Positions 1 to 11,239 of a DNA stretch of 64,000 nt are shown piece by piece; position 1 is the first letter of the stretch, and the number at the start of each line of letters is the position of its first letter. Under the pieces are notes generated by a model. The model had not been told where the DNA came from and made no database searches. It saw only the letters and a program-made list of their open reading frames with translations. Location of the stretch: contig QAOA01005186.1 in the NCBI GenBank assembly GCA_003255065.1, positions 355 through 64,354 on the forward strand, read 5' to 3'. This DNA is from Cercis canadensis. Its lineage: Eukaryota; Streptophyta; Magnoliopsida; Fabales; Fabaceae. The translations under genes were made by a program, and so were the position numbers.

Positions 1-385
1 AAAAAAAAAAAAAAAAAAAAAAAAAAGACGAAGTACTTTTGTGATTCAGTTTACTTGTCTTTGGTACTTGAAATATCTGGAAAGAAAAAAAAAAGTTGAT
101 TTTTTAAAATTGAGACTAGTCTTTATCTAAAACTCTTATTTTTTCTTGTAGTTTTGTGATTCAGTTTACTTGTCTTTAGTACTTGAACCATCTGAGAAAA
201 GAAAAATAGAAAAAGAAAAAAAGAAAAAACAGTTCTTTGATTTGACTTACTTGTCTCTGCTTCTTGAGCTTTGCTTTCAGTGTTCAGGTTTGATTTCTTT
301 TTTTTTCCCCATCCTGTAGGATTACCAACTCTCAAGTTTGAACCCTTCTTGAATCTCTCTTTGTAGTTCAATTCTTTATATAGAA
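1..385 (+). promoter_or_regulatory. Truncated copy of the NLR promoter block
   Basis: This stretch matches the region about 26700-27142 upstream of the intact NLR gene. It has the same repeated units built on 'tttgtgattca', 'cttgaaatatctg' and A-rich runs, and the same TATA-like TATATAG (377-383; 27133-27139 in the intact gene). The match stops about two bases after the TATA box, where the sequence switches to the tail of an LRR exon. The copy is therefore a promoter joined to an LRR fragment without the 5'UTR, coiled coil and NB-ARC. Promoter function is inferred from its position in the intact copy. The poly-A at 1-26 is the window edge. Confidence 0.6.
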
Positions 386-472
386 TCCATAGAGGTGGCA
401 TTTGATCTGCAAGAAGTTGACGTGAAGAACATAGAAACTCTAAATGCAATTGGAGCTCCTTTCAATGAAGAG
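386..472 (+). pseudogene. LRR module A, 3' tail only
   Basis: The last 29 codons of module A, fused at its 5' side to promoter-copy DNA. It ends at the same gtgaac donor as the complete A exons. The preceding in-frame codons run back to a TGA without an ATG. Confidence 0.7.
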
Positions 473-551
473 GTGAACTCTTGTATCTGAGCTTGTTTGG
501 CTTGAATTGCAGTAGAAACTTGCTTTAAAAAAATCAACTGTATTTGTGCAG

Positions 552-1031
552 GTCATATTCCCTAGCTTGGAGACAGTGATTTTCTCCCACATGGATAATT
601 TGCAGAAAATATGGTGCAACCAGTGTGCTCCAGGTTCCTTTAGCAAACTGAAAAACGTGGAAGTGGTTGAATGTGGAAGCCTGAAAAATATATTTCCTAC
701 CTCTGTGGCCTTGAACCTTGTTCTACTTGAACAACTTAAGATACAGAATTGTGGGATAGAGGAGCTAGTTGCAAAGGAGGAGAACGCAAAAGCAATTACA
801 AAATTTGAACTACCTCGTTTAACATCCGTTACGCTAGTAGTCTTGTTGAAACTCAAGAGGTTTTACCCTGGGGTGCACATTTTGGAATGCCCAAAATTGA
901 AAAGGCTAGATGTGTTAAACTGTCAGAAAATGGAGTTGTTTGGACTGGAAACTAAGAACTTTCCAGTAGCAGGGGATCAACTAGGCCAACTGGATGTTGC
1001 CATTGAGCAACCATTCTTCTTTGTTGAAAAG
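552..1031 (+). CDS. LRR exon, module B, contracted form (160 codons)
   Basis: Open exon between a tttgtgcag acceptor and a gtaaac donor. Compared with the 247-codon B exon of the intact NLR it lacks 87 codons. The join lies inside two similar LRR units (around SKLKNVE/SNLQTVE), so it looks like loss of whole LRR units by unequal exchange. The reading frame is kept. Confidence 0.7.
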
Positions 1032-1136
1032 GTAAACGTTACTTGTAGCACGATACTAGTTTTATTATTATAAGGCAGATATTGATATATCTTTTATATG
1101 CTACCACCTATACTAATTTTGTTTATTGCCAATCAG

Positions 1137-1964
1137 GTGGTTCCTAATTTGGAGCACTTGTCATTGAGTGGAATGGAGGCTAGGAAAATATGGAAGGGGC
1201 AATTTCGAGAAGACCTCTTCCAAAATATATCGACTCTCAGACTTCAAGAATTTGAAGATAAAGTGGCTGAATTTCCATATTGGTTCCTCCATAAAATGCC
1301 CAACTTGAAAGAAATGATCGTGAAGTATAGTTCCTTCAGAGAATTGTTCCCTATTAGAAGACTTGTAGCAGAGGAAAAGCAAACGGCAGAGATTGTGCGG
1401 CTTAGACTATTATACTTGTGGAGTTTACCAAGGTTGGAGAGTATATGCAAAGAAGGATTCCAACTTGATCCTGTGCTTGAGAAAGTAGAAGAGTTGTACG
1501 TATTGGAGTGCTCCAGCTTGGCAAATTTAATTCCTGCATCAACATCGTTCAATTGCTTGACTCTGCTCTTAGTAACTGAATGTGATGGACTTAAAAATTT
1601 ATTTTCACCCTTAGCTGCAAAAGGCCTTGTCCATCTTAAAGACATGAGAGTAAAAGAATGCAAGATGTTACAAGAAATTGTAGCCAGGGTGGATAATGAG
1701 AATGAAAATGAAATTTTCTTTAGCCGCTTAGAATCCTTGGAGCTTACATGTTTGCCAAATCTCTTAAATTTTTGTTCAGGGAAGAACAACTTTGATTTCC
1801 CTTATTTAGAAGAGGTGATTGTCAAACAGTGTCCGAGGATGAAGATATTTTCTGAAGGAGAGTTAAGAACCACAAGGCTACGAATTGTACATCAAGAAAA
1901 GGAAGACGAATCTTTTTGGGAAGGAGACCTTAACTCTACCATAAAAAAATTATACAAAGATAAG
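1137..1964 (+). CDS. LRR exon, module C (276 codons)
   Basis: Open, full-length module C. It begins VVPNLEHLSLSGMEARKIW after an aatcag acceptor and ends TIKKLYKDK before gtatgt. Its irregular LRRs (LxxLxVxxC type) are typical of CC-NLR ligand-sensing domains. A conserved intron of about 1.3 kb follows, holding no gene. Confidence 0.75.
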
Positions 1965-2910
1965 GTATGTCAACTTAACATGTTTGTCCTGGTCAAAGGT
2001 GAACTTGGCTTACACCAACTCCCTTATATAAGTCCTAATAGCATTTATGCTAAAATCGGTCCCTCTTTCAAATATATATTTATTGTCTTCACTGCTTTAA
2101 ATTAATTAGTTAGTCATATGTTTTTTGTGGTATGTTTGGAATATATTTCAATTTTACAGTAAATTGAGCATCACCTTCAAGAAACTTGAAAGTGAAGGAT
2201 GTAAATATTCGGTTGACATCAAGAAAATTAGGGAAATAAATGAAAAAAATGATATTTCAAAGTGCTTCACTTTACTTAAGCCACAAATTATTTTCTAGGA
2301 ATTAGTTTATTGAATAAGGTTTTGAAAGCAAGAAAAAGAGAAAAGAAGGCAAAAAGACTTGATAGACTTGTTATACAAAAAATTAATGTAAAAATTCCTA
2401 TAGTGGTATGTTTATCTTTTACGTCATGAACTTTACAGAAGGACTTCTGTTTCTAGAATACTTTGATAACAAAAACATGATATTTTAGGTTGTTAAGTTT
2501 TGACAATAAAAGTCATTTTTTTTTTTTTTTAATTTCCTCTGTTAAATTGACAGAGAAGTATTCTGAACACAAATTTCATCAAACAAATGTATTTGCTTAG
2601 GTCTTCTTTCAAATTGAGATGGTTAGTTTAATTTCTCTATTCATCTGGAATTACTTATGCTTCCCATAAATTAATGATAATATTAGGTAGACAGAATTTA
2701 TGTATCAGAATTGTTGCCCAATTGAAGTAGATCTGAACCGCTTTGTTTCATCTAACTGCCACATTTTAATGCTCAAAAATTCTGTTAAATCTTTTCTTGC
2801 CACATAGCATTATTCTAATGATAAAAGTCATAACTAATAAACATGACAAAGTCACTCCTCTCATAAGTTTATGAGAACATTTAAGTACCTTCTCTGCTTC
2901 AAAGACAGAA

Positions 2911-3276
2911 AACACAAGTAGTTTTCGGAAGCAGCACATTTTGTGTTAAATATTATTTTGAAATTTCTAGCTTCTTTTTATCTGTCGAAATGAACCTTTT
3001 GATGTATGGTGATATATTGAGCAATTGATGCTCTAAGTTCCATAACAATAATTTAATGTATATTGTACAGGTTGCATTTTGTGGCATGGAAAAAACACAA
3101 GTAGTTTTCGGAAGCAGCACATTTTGTGTTAAATATTATTTCGAAATTTCTAGCTTCTTTTTATCTGTCGAAATGAACCTTTTGATGTATGGTGATATAT
3201 TAAGCAATTGATGCTCTAAGTTCCATAACACTAATTTAATGTATATTGTACAGGTTGCATTTTGTGGCATGGAAAA
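2911..3276 (+). repeat. 183-bp tandem duplication across an intron/exon border
   Basis: The sequence from 2911 recurs at 3094 with a period of 183 bp. The unit holds the 3' end of the C-A intron, the acceptor and about 20 bases of exon A. A decoy acceptor with an exon stub (3071-3092) therefore precedes the true one at 3252-3253. The junction lies in a short A-run shared by exon and intron. Confidence 0.85.
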
Positions 3277-3547
3277 AATAAAACTTGATGAATTTCCAGA
3301 GCTGATTGACATATGGAATGGAAAACTTCCAGATTGGTCCTTCAGCAATTTGAAATCTTTGATGGTGGACAAGTGTGACTTTTTGTCATATGTGATACCG
3401 TCACATTTACTATGCTCTTTCAGCAATTTGCAAGAGCTGCAGGTAAGTAACTGTAATTCCATAGAGGTGGCATTTGATCTGCAAGAAGTTAACGTGAAGA
3501 ACAGAGAAACTCTAAATGCAATTGGTGCTCCTTTCAATGATGAAGAG
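3254..3547 (+). CDS. LRR exon, module A (98 codons)
   Basis: Open exon starting VAFCGMEKIKLDEFPEL after tgtacag and ending GAPFNDEE before gtgaac. It has one extra codon (Asp) compared with the A exons of block 4. The next intron is only about 80 bp. Confidence 0.75.
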
Positions 3548-3628
3548 GTGAACCCTTGTATCTGAGCTTGTTTTGCTTGAATTGCAGTAGAAACTTGCTT
3601 TTAAAAAAAATCAACTCTATTTGTGCAG

Positions 3629-4382
3629 GCCATATTCCCTAGCTTGGAGACAGTGATTTTCTCCCACATGGAAAATTTGCAGAAAATATGGTCCAACCAC
3701 TGTGCTTCAGATTCCTTTAGCAAACTAAAAAAAGTGGAAATTAACTATTGTGACAAACTTGTGACTGTTTTTCCCTCCTGTATGCTAAGACCACTATGTC
3801 ATGTAGAGACGGTGACAATTACAAGTAACAGTTACACAATGTGGTTCACTAGAAACCATATATGACCTCCAAGACCAAAACATTAGAGATGCACAAGGCA
3901 AGCTGGAAATGAATTTGAAAAACGTGATCGTACTTCATCTACCTTATTTGAGAGACATATGGAATAGTGATCCTAATTCAGTTCTCAGCTTTAGCAATCT
4001 ACAAACAGTACAAGTGGTTGCATGTGGAAGCCTGAAAAATATATTTCCTACCTCTGTGGCGTTCAACCTTGTTCTGCTTGAAGAAATTGTGATAGAGAAT
4101 TGTGGGATTGAGGAGCTAGTTGCAAAGGACGAGAATGCAAATGAACTTACGAAATTTGAACTACCTCGTTTAACATCCGTTGTGCTAGTAGACTTGTTGA
4201 AACTCAAGAGGTTTTACCCCGGGGTGCACATTTTGGAATGCCCAAAATTGAAAAGGCTAGATGTGTTAAACTGTCAAAAAATGGAGATGTTTGGACTGGA
4301 AACTAAGAACTTTCCAGCAACAGGGGATCAACTAGGCCAACTGGATGTTGCCATTGAGCAACCATTCTTCTTTGTTGAAAAG
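3629..4382 (+). pseudogene. LRR exon, module B full form, frameshifted
   Basis: It aligns along its whole length with the 741-bp B exon of the intact NLR but is 754 bp long. A 13-bp insertion at about 3827-3839 shifts the frame and gives a stop at 3863-3865. The correct frame resumes in another phase (open from 3909 to the exon end). Splice borders are otherwise normal. Confidence 0.85.
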
Positions 4383-4493
4383 GTAAACATTACTTGTAGC
4401 ACGATACTAGTTTTATTATTATAAGGCTGACATTGATATATCTTTTATATGCTAATGCTACCACCTATACTAATTTTGTTTATTGCCAATCAG

Positions 4494-5321
4494 GTGATTC
4501 CTAATTTAGAGTTATTGACGTTGAGTGGAATGGAGGCTAGGAAAATATGGAAGGGGCAATTTCGAGAAGACCTCTTCTATAATATACAAGAGTTTGAACT
4601 GCAAGAATTTGAAGATAAAGTGGCTGAATTTCCATATTGGTTCCTCCATAAAATGCCGAACTTGAAAGAAATGACTGTGAAGTATAGTTCCTTCAGAGAA
4701 CTATTCCCTATTAGAAGACTTGTAGCAGAGGAAGAGCAAACACCAGATGTTGTGCGGCTTAGAGAATTATGCTTGTGGAGTTTGCCAAGGTTGAAGAGTA
4801 TATGCAAAGAAGGATTCCAACTTGATCCTGTGCTTGAGAAACTAGAAAAGTTGTATGTATGGGAGTGCTCTGGCTTGGCAAATCTAATTCCTGTATTTGC
4901 ATCATTCAATTGCTTAACTCTGCTCGAAGTAACTGAATGTGATGGACTTAAAAATTTATTGTCACCCTCAACTGCAAAAGGCCTTGTCCATCTTGAAGAA
5001 ATGAGAATAAAAGAATGTAAGATGTTACAAGAAATTGTAGCCAGGGTGGATAATGAGAACGAGCATGAAATTTCCTTCAGTCACTTAGAATCCTTGGAGC
5101 TTACAAGTTTGCCAAATCTATCAAGTTTCTGTTCAGGGAATAACAACTTTGATTTTCCATATTTAGAGGAGGTGAGTGTCAAACAGTGTCCGAGGATGAA
5201 GATATTTTCTGAAGGAGAATTAAGAACCACAAGACTTAGAATTGTAAATCAAGAAGAAGGAGATCAATCTTATTGGGAAGGAGACCTTAACTCTACCATA
5301 AAAAAACTGTATGAAGATAAG
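4494..5321 (+). CDS. LRR exon, module C (276 codons)
   Basis: Full-length open copy of module C (starts VIPNLELLTLSGMEARKIW) with aatcag acceptor and gtatgt donor. It lies upstream of a truncated C-tail copy and then module D. Confidence 0.75.
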
Positions 5322-5631
5322 GTATGTCAACTTAACATGTTTGTCCTAGTCAAAGGTCAATTTGGCTTACACCAAATCCCTTATATAGTTCCAAATAACG
5401 ATATTTATGCTAAAATTTGTCCATCTTTCAAATATACGTTTATTGTCTTTACTGCTTTAAATTGATTAGTTAGTCATATGTTTTTTGTAGTATGTTTGAA
5501 ATATATTTCAATTTTACAATAAATTGAGCATCACCTTCATGAAACTTGAAAGTGAAGAATGTACATATTCAGTTGACATCAAGAAAATTAGAAAAAAAAA
5601 AAAATGATATTTCAAAGTGCTTCACTTAACT

Positions 5632-5718
5632 CTACGAAATGTATGTCAAGAAAAGGAAAATCAATTTTATTGGGAAGGGGACCTTAACTCTACTATATAG
5701 AAGTTGTACAAAGATAAG
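5632..5718 (+). pseudogene. LRR module C tail remnant with nonsense codon
   Basis: The last 29 codons of a module C, closest by eye to the C exon of the intact NLR (34244-34330), including the gtatgt donor and the start of its intron. It carries TAG at 5698-5700 and no acceptor. It marks a second C copy that was mostly deleted, leaving the exon end and intron that lead into module D. Confidence 0.75.
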
Positions 5719-5962
5719 GTATGTCTATTTAACATATTTGTATACTTTCATAATAAACATATCTTATATTTTGTCTTGCTATATTAAATTCTAAAAAACA
5801 TCTTTTGATAAGCACATGTACTAATTGACAATTTTTTTTTTTTCTGGTACATGCATACCACTAAATAGATATTCAAAAGCACTTCCTACTTTCCTTTTAT
5901 GTGTCAAACGTACGGCCATATCTTAAGCAATTGATGCTTGCTGTTTAATGTATATTGTTCAG

Positions 5963-6673
5963 GTTGGATTTTGTGGCATTGAAAAAATGAAATTTGATGA
6001 TTATCCTGAGGTGATTGAGATATGGAATGGGAAACTTCCAGACTGGTCCTTTAGCAATTTGAAATCTTTGATCATGGACAAGTGTGACTTTTTGTCATAT
6101 GTTATCCCATCACATTTACTTTGCGCTTTAAGCAATTTGGAGGAGCTGCAGGTCAGTAACTGTAATTCCATAGAGGTGGTATTTGATCTGCAAGAAATCA
6201 AACAGGCACATGCTTTGGTGCCATTACGCTTGAAAAAGATGACTCTAGAACAGCTACCAAAACTAATGTATGTGTGGAACAAAGACCCACAACAAATTGA
6301 CTTCTGCCAACATCTGCAAGAGCTTATTGCTAATGACTGTCAGAGCCTGAGAAGTATCTTTCCAGCATCTATAGCTAAACATCTTAAGCAACTTAAACAG
6401 CTTGATATAACATGTTGTGGGGTTGAGGTAATCGTGTCGAGGGAAGAAGTTACAGAAGCAGATGCTATTTTTGTGTTTCCTCAGCTATACGTCCTGTCTC
6501 TGTGGAACTTACCTAATCTCAGAAATTTTTATCCACAGAGACATAAACTTGAATGCCCAAAGCTCAGGAGTTTATATGTGTATCAGTGTCAAAATGTAGA
6601 GGCATTCGGCACAGTAGAAGCGGAGGAAAAGGATGGAGTTGAAACCCGGCATCCCTTGTTCTTGCTTGACAAG
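5963..6673 (+). CDS. LRR exon, module D (237 codons)
   Basis: Open exon from VGFCGIEKMKFDDYPEV to the gtgagt donor at 6674. It is closely similar to four other D exons in the window. Module D begins like module A (V-x-FCG-x-EK), so A and D are related LRR exons. Confidence 0.75.
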
Positions 6674-7143
6674 GTGAGTTTCGTTTTTTTGTTTTAACCT
6701 AGTCTGGTACATTTTAAAGAATCATTTATTTCTTCGCCTTAATTAATAAAAGAAAATCTGAGGGTAGAAAGTATAATAGTAAAACTTGAAGTGGGATCGC
6801 AGAGCAAGACACATCTAAATTTAAGTATAATTGAAATATTATTATAAGAATTCGGCCATTAATACCATACCGATATGCTTAAATTTATTTTGAAATTTTT
6901 TACAACATTTAGTTTGTTCATTAATCTAGAATTATCAAATCAGACCTGTCACAAAACTAAAATGACAGAATACAAAGGTGTGAGTAATGTATCTTAGAAT
7001 TGATGTATCATTAACATTATATTTTAGTGGAGAAAATAAGTAACATGTTTTCCTTTAATCTTGGAGCCATATTACATTTTTACTTCGTTATTAATATATA
7101 AAATATTAACTGATTACTTTTTTATTTTTAATTGGCTTTACAG

Positions 7144-7962
7144 GTAAATCTCAATCTAGAGGGCTTGGTGTTAAATCAGAAAACTATGACGAGTATAAAG
7201 AATGACCAATTTCAAGCTGATTTCTTTCACAAAGTGAACATTCTTTATCTGGAAAGCTTTCATGATGAACCACTAACTTTTCCATATAGTATCCTTGAAA
7301 GATTTCCCAATCTCTATGAACTTCATGTGACTCATAGTTCCTTTGAGGAGATATTCCCATGTCAAGAACTATTTTTTGATCATATGGGAAAGATTCCACC
7401 AATAAAGGAATTATGGTTTGCCTATCTGGACCAGCTCAAGAATATAACTAAAGGAGATTCTCAATTTGAGTTTATTCTCCAGAATTTAGAAAAGTTGGAT
7501 GTTGAATATTGTTCTAGCTTAATAAATGTAGCACCATCCTCTACTTCTTTTCATAATCTTACCACTCTAAATGTGTGTGGCTGTCATGGAATGATCTATT
7601 TACTAACATCTTCAACGGCTAAAAGTTTGGTGCAACTCAGAGAATTGATGATAGATGACTGCAAATTGATGGCGGAAATTGTAGCAAACAAAGGAGAAGT
7701 TGAGGGAAATAGAATTGCAATGAAGAAATTGGAGCATTTGGAACTAACTGGGTTAATAAACTTGAAGACTTTCTGTTCCCACAATCATGCATTCGAATTC
7801 CCATCATTGATTGAAGTCATTGTTGAAGAATGCCCCAAAATGAATATGTTTTGTCCAGGAGTCTTGGTTACACCAATTCTGGAGGCTGTGTTAATAGAAG
7901 AGGATGAAGTACGTTGGGAGGACAACCTTAACAAAACAATACAACAATTATTCACGGAAAAT
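7144..7962 (+). CDS. LRR exon, module E (273 codons)
   Basis: Open exon between tttacag and gtatgt. The last codon is AAT, where other copies have AAG, so the donor context is AAT|gtatgt. Confidence 0.75.
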
Positions 7963-8143
7963 GTATGTACAAAATATTTGTTGTTTCATCCGTTCCTAGG
8001 AAAATACGCACAATCATGTGCGTACTAGTAAGAGTGTATGTCAATTAAAAATGAAAAATAACATGTTTTGCATTAATTATAAATCTTCTTCTTTAGATTA
8101 TGCATTGAGAATTTAAAAATATATGCTGAATTTTTTCTTGCAG

Positions 8144-8170
8144 GATGACCAGAGTTCTATAGAAGGCTGA
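8144..8170 (+). CDS. Terminal exon T (8 residues plus stop)
   Basis: A 27-bp exon after cttgcag: DDQSSIEG then TGA (8168-8170). The same exon, with GQN in place of DQS, occurs at 15008 and 52537 at the same distance from module E, which supports it as the true gene end. Confidence 0.7.
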   Translation, partial: DDQSSIEG

Positions 8171-8389
8171 GGCTATTATCTATTTGATACCATCCAGGTT
8201 TGTCCATTGACATTCTGCTTTGAAAAACATCTTTGTTTTTTAGTCAGGCTTGCTTTCTCTCATTATAGACTTTGTTTCTTGCAAAATCATATATGATATC
8301 TGTCCCTCAACTAATAACGATGGACCATCTCACCTCCTCTTGTATTTCCTGTGTGGATACTGTTTTGTATATTATTGATTTTTTCTTTC

Positions 8390-8395
8390 AATAAA
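8390..8395 (+). terminator. Polyadenylation signal AATAAA
   Basis: AATAAA in 'tttcaataaattgc', 220 bp after the stop of terminal exon T. The same signal recurs at 15252-15257 and 52781-52786 behind the other terminal exons. Confidence 0.5.
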
Positions 8396-8399
8396 TTGC

Positions 8400-9834
8400 G
8401 GATAAATGATTAATACAGATTATTGACAAATGACTTCAAAATTTAAGTTTCGTTTTTATTTTGTAATCCAGAATGAAGTAACAATTACAAATTAAGTAAT
8501 GTGTTTGGGGATTAATGGTACTTATTAATAATAGGATTATGCTGACAGATAATTGAAGAAAGAAGTATTGTTGAGCTGAAGTCTGAGCATTGCTGTCAAG
8601 GCGGAAAGCTACAAAGGAGTTCCCTAGCTTTGAGTTCATCTTAGTGAATGATTGATTTTTATTTTTATAGTGTTTGTTTCTGGCACGTTTTCTGTTTTTT
8701 TCCTCTGTTGTGAATTTCTTGGTGTTTGAACTGATCATTCCAGCTACTTGAATCTTTAAGAATAAACTTTGGTTGTGATGATATAACAGTGGTCCAGTTC
8801 TAATGTTTTCCCTCTTGCAGGCATTAGCATTGGCAATCTAGAGCTTTATATATATGAAGTTGTGAACTGTTTATACTTCACTAACAGAAGAACACAAAAC
8901 TTTGACAAAGGTACTTTAGATCAGTGTTGATAGAGGTGGTTTTGTTATGCCTAACAGTTATGTTTTTCTCTTTTTTGGTGAAACAGAATTCATTAATCAG
9001 TGAAAAAAGAAACACAACAGGATCAAATAGTTATGTTTTTCTACATCTATAAATAAATATATCTCTTTTTTCTCTTTATCAAAAAGCTTAAATGTAACAC
9101 GTCATGCACCCTAATCAACATTTTCATTGTAAGTATGTATTCTTAAGTTACTATCTCGCGAAGCATTAAATATTTTGTATTGTACTTTGGTCAAACCAGT
9201 TGGGAAAATCTTTCATTTAAAAAATGAAACCAAGCTGATATGCATAGGCATTAGTTACAAATGGAAGAGATTGCAAAGATAAAAGTAGAGAAGAATTCAA
9301 GTTTGAGGGCAGTTGAAAAATAAGGCATCGTGTTTGGTTAGCTTGTTTCGCTCCTTGTAGTTGTAATGCTAGACGAAGCAAATCGATGAGCAATTTATAG
9401 AGGGAGAATTGCTGAAATTCGGTTGCACTAAAGATGGATTTACTTGAAATGAAAGCGATTCATAACTTTAAATGAGAAGCAGTTGAATTTGATCCACAAA
9501 CTTTAAATGAAAGCCGTGGGCACTAAACATTCATTTTTCTTTTGGTGAACACAGAAGAGCCTCATGAATATGGGGAAAAAAATTATTATACTTAATTTAT
9601 TACAAGTATAATGTTAATATTTCTATTATTCAGAGTTGAACTCTTTAATCCTAACAGAACATATTGCTAATTAGTTGAACACTTCAAAAGAGCTTTTCTA
9701 GTGGTACTTATCTAGTGATTTTGGTATTGTTGTAAAGTTCTCAAAAAATTGAGTCATCCAATATGTGACAGAATACATAGTTCTTTATAAAATGCAATAA
9801 TGACATGATATAAAAAAAAAAAAAAAAAAAAAAA
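8400..9834. repeat. Duplicated 3'-flank spacer of the LRR blocks
   Basis: Non-coding spacer with copies at about 16812-19250, 22860-23640, 38522-40470 and 53100-55450. Shared landmarks include 'tcaaaaagcttaaatg', 'aaccaagctgatatgcatag' and 'attattcagagttgaactc'. I see no gene in it. It ends in a poly-A run and an N at 9835. Confidence 0.7.
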
Positions 9835-9967
9835 NACAAATTAGCTAATGTTTTTTACATACAAATATATTTGCTAAGAAATTAATGAGCTTAAAAGTTA
9901 ATTTTTTATTACGGTTATCTTGTCATGATTATTGGTCTAGATTGATGAAATTTCATTCAATTAATTA

Positions 9968-10258
9968 AGGACAATAAGCTAGTTCAAAATTTCAAGCTTG
10001 ACAATACCCATCAATGAGAGTTGTGTAAGTGTTGGTGTTAGGGACCAGTTCCTGTTCCTTCATTCTGTTCAGCAGCACCTCTGCCCGGTTCCTTAGGTTT
10101 CCAGCCTTTTCCAACATTTCAAATGCTTGCTTAATGCTGCCCCTTTTGCACAGACCTTCAATCATAGACGTGAAATTAATTAAATTGGGCTTCAAACCCA
10201 TACCAACCAGTTTATGATGATACCAAGATGTCATTTGTATAATTGAAGTGAACTGCAT
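9968..10258 (-). pseudogene. Pentatricopeptide-repeat (PPR) protein fragment
   Basis: The minus strand reads about 2.5 PPR units, recognised by GLKPNLINFTSMIEGLCKRG and VPNTNTYTTLIDGYCQA, as in P-class organelle RNA-binding PPR proteins. A TGA (plus-strand TCA at 9992-9994) stands where a Gly codon is expected after CQA. The family-like reading continues briefly (NFELAY) and then stops. Full PPR proteins have many more units, so this is a displaced fragment. Its neighbours are NLR spacers, with no functional link. Confidence 0.75.
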
Positions 10259-10433
10259 AAACCTATAATACCAGAAAAGGATAATTGCTCAAAATGGGAA
10301 AGGAAAAGAATACATGACATCAGAAGCCAACCCAAAAATGACGCCAAAAAACATGTTAGAGGCACCCACTCTAACATATGGTTTGGGAGCTACCGGAACT
10401 GTGTATTGTCCTGGTCAATGGCCAACTTGGCTT
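10259..10433. other. Short unassigned junction region
   Basis: Between the PPR fragment and LRR block 2. Bases from about 10408 resemble the first part of the intron that follows module C ('gtcctggtcaa', 'aacttggcttaca'), here joined directly to the middle of exon A. An ATG at 10378 is open into the A fragment. Confidence 0.45.
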
Positions 10434-10575
10434 ACATTTACTATGCTCTTTCAGCAATTTGCAAGAGCTGCAGGTAAGTAACTGTAGTTCCATAGAAGTG
10501 GCATTTGATCTGCAAGAAGTTAACGTGAAGAACAGAGAAACTCTAAATGCAATTGGTGCTCCTTTCAATGAAGAG
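10434..10575 (+). pseudogene. LRR module A, 3' half
   Basis: Begins inside module A (LLCSFSNLQELQVSNC) with no acceptor, because the upstream DNA is intron from another module. It ends at a gtgagt donor, which is stronger than the gtgaac seen in other A exons. Confidence 0.7.
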
Positions 10576-10654
10576 GTGAGTCTTGTATCTGGGCTTGTTT
10601 TGCTTGAATTGCAGTAGAAACTAGCTTTTAAAAAAATAAACTCTATTTGTGCAG

Positions 10655-11134
10655 GTCATATTCCCTAGCTTGGAGACAGTGATTTTCTCCCACATGGATA
10701 ATTTGCAGAAAATATGGTCCAACCAGTGTGCTCCAGATTCCTTTAGCAAACTGAAAAAAGTGGAAGTGGTTGCATGTGGAAGCCTGAAAAATATATTTCC
10801 TATCTCTGTGGCCTTGAATCTTGTTCTGCTTGAAGAACTTAAGATACAGAGTTGTGGGATTGAGGAGCTAGTTGCAAAGGAGGAGAATGCAAATGCAATT
10901 ACATAAATTGAACTACCTTGTTTAACATCCGTTACACTAGGAAACTTGTTGAAACACAAGAGGTTTTACCCTGGGGTGCACATTTTGGAATGCCCAAAAT
11001 TGAAAAGGCTAGATGTGTTAAACTGTCAGAAAATGGAGCTGTTTGGACTGGAAACTAAGAACTTTCCAGCAACAGGGGATCAACTAGGCCAACTGGATGT
11101 TGCCATTGAGCAACCATTCTTCTCTGTTGAAAAG
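10655..11134 (+). pseudogene. LRR exon, module B contracted, nonsense
   Basis: Same 160-codon contracted form as at 552. A TAA (10904-10906) replaces the Lys codon in the conserved AITKFEL stretch, and the next codon also differs. Confidence 0.85.
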
Positions 11135-11239
11135 GTAAAAGTTACTAGTAGCACGATACTAGTTCTATTATTATATGGCAGACATTGATATATCTTTTAT
11201 ATGCTATCACCTATACTAATTTTGTTTATTGCCAATAAG

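Larger units (their letters stand above)
386..8170 (+). pseudogene. LRR-only block 1: NLR-derived, lacks CC and NB-ARC, broken
   Basis: Ten LRR exon pieces in the order A-tail, B(short), C, A, B(full), C, C-tail, D, E, T, all homologous to the 3' half of the NLR at 29392. The pieces are 386-472, 552-1031, 1137-1964, 3254-3547, 3629-4382, 4494-5321, 5632-5718, 5963-6673, 7144-7962 and 8144-8170. Splice borders are conserved and in phase 0. Defects are the missing CC-NB-ARC, no ATG in frame before the A-tail (a TGA lies just upstream), a 13-bp frameshifting insertion in the second B exon, and TAG in the C-tail. It ends in a normal terminal exon and polyadenylation signal. Because all modules are phase 0, a transcript skipping the two damaged exons would stay open, but no start codon is evident. 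I call it a pseudogene; transcription is possible because a TATA-bearing promoter copy abuts it. Confidence 0.75.

Noticed and set aside
440..856. Long minus-strand frames opposite every LRR exon (for example 440-856, 1244-1789, 45016-45603, 48056-48640)
   Set aside because: They mirror the LRR exons on the plus strand and recur only because those exons are duplicated. No domain is recognisable.
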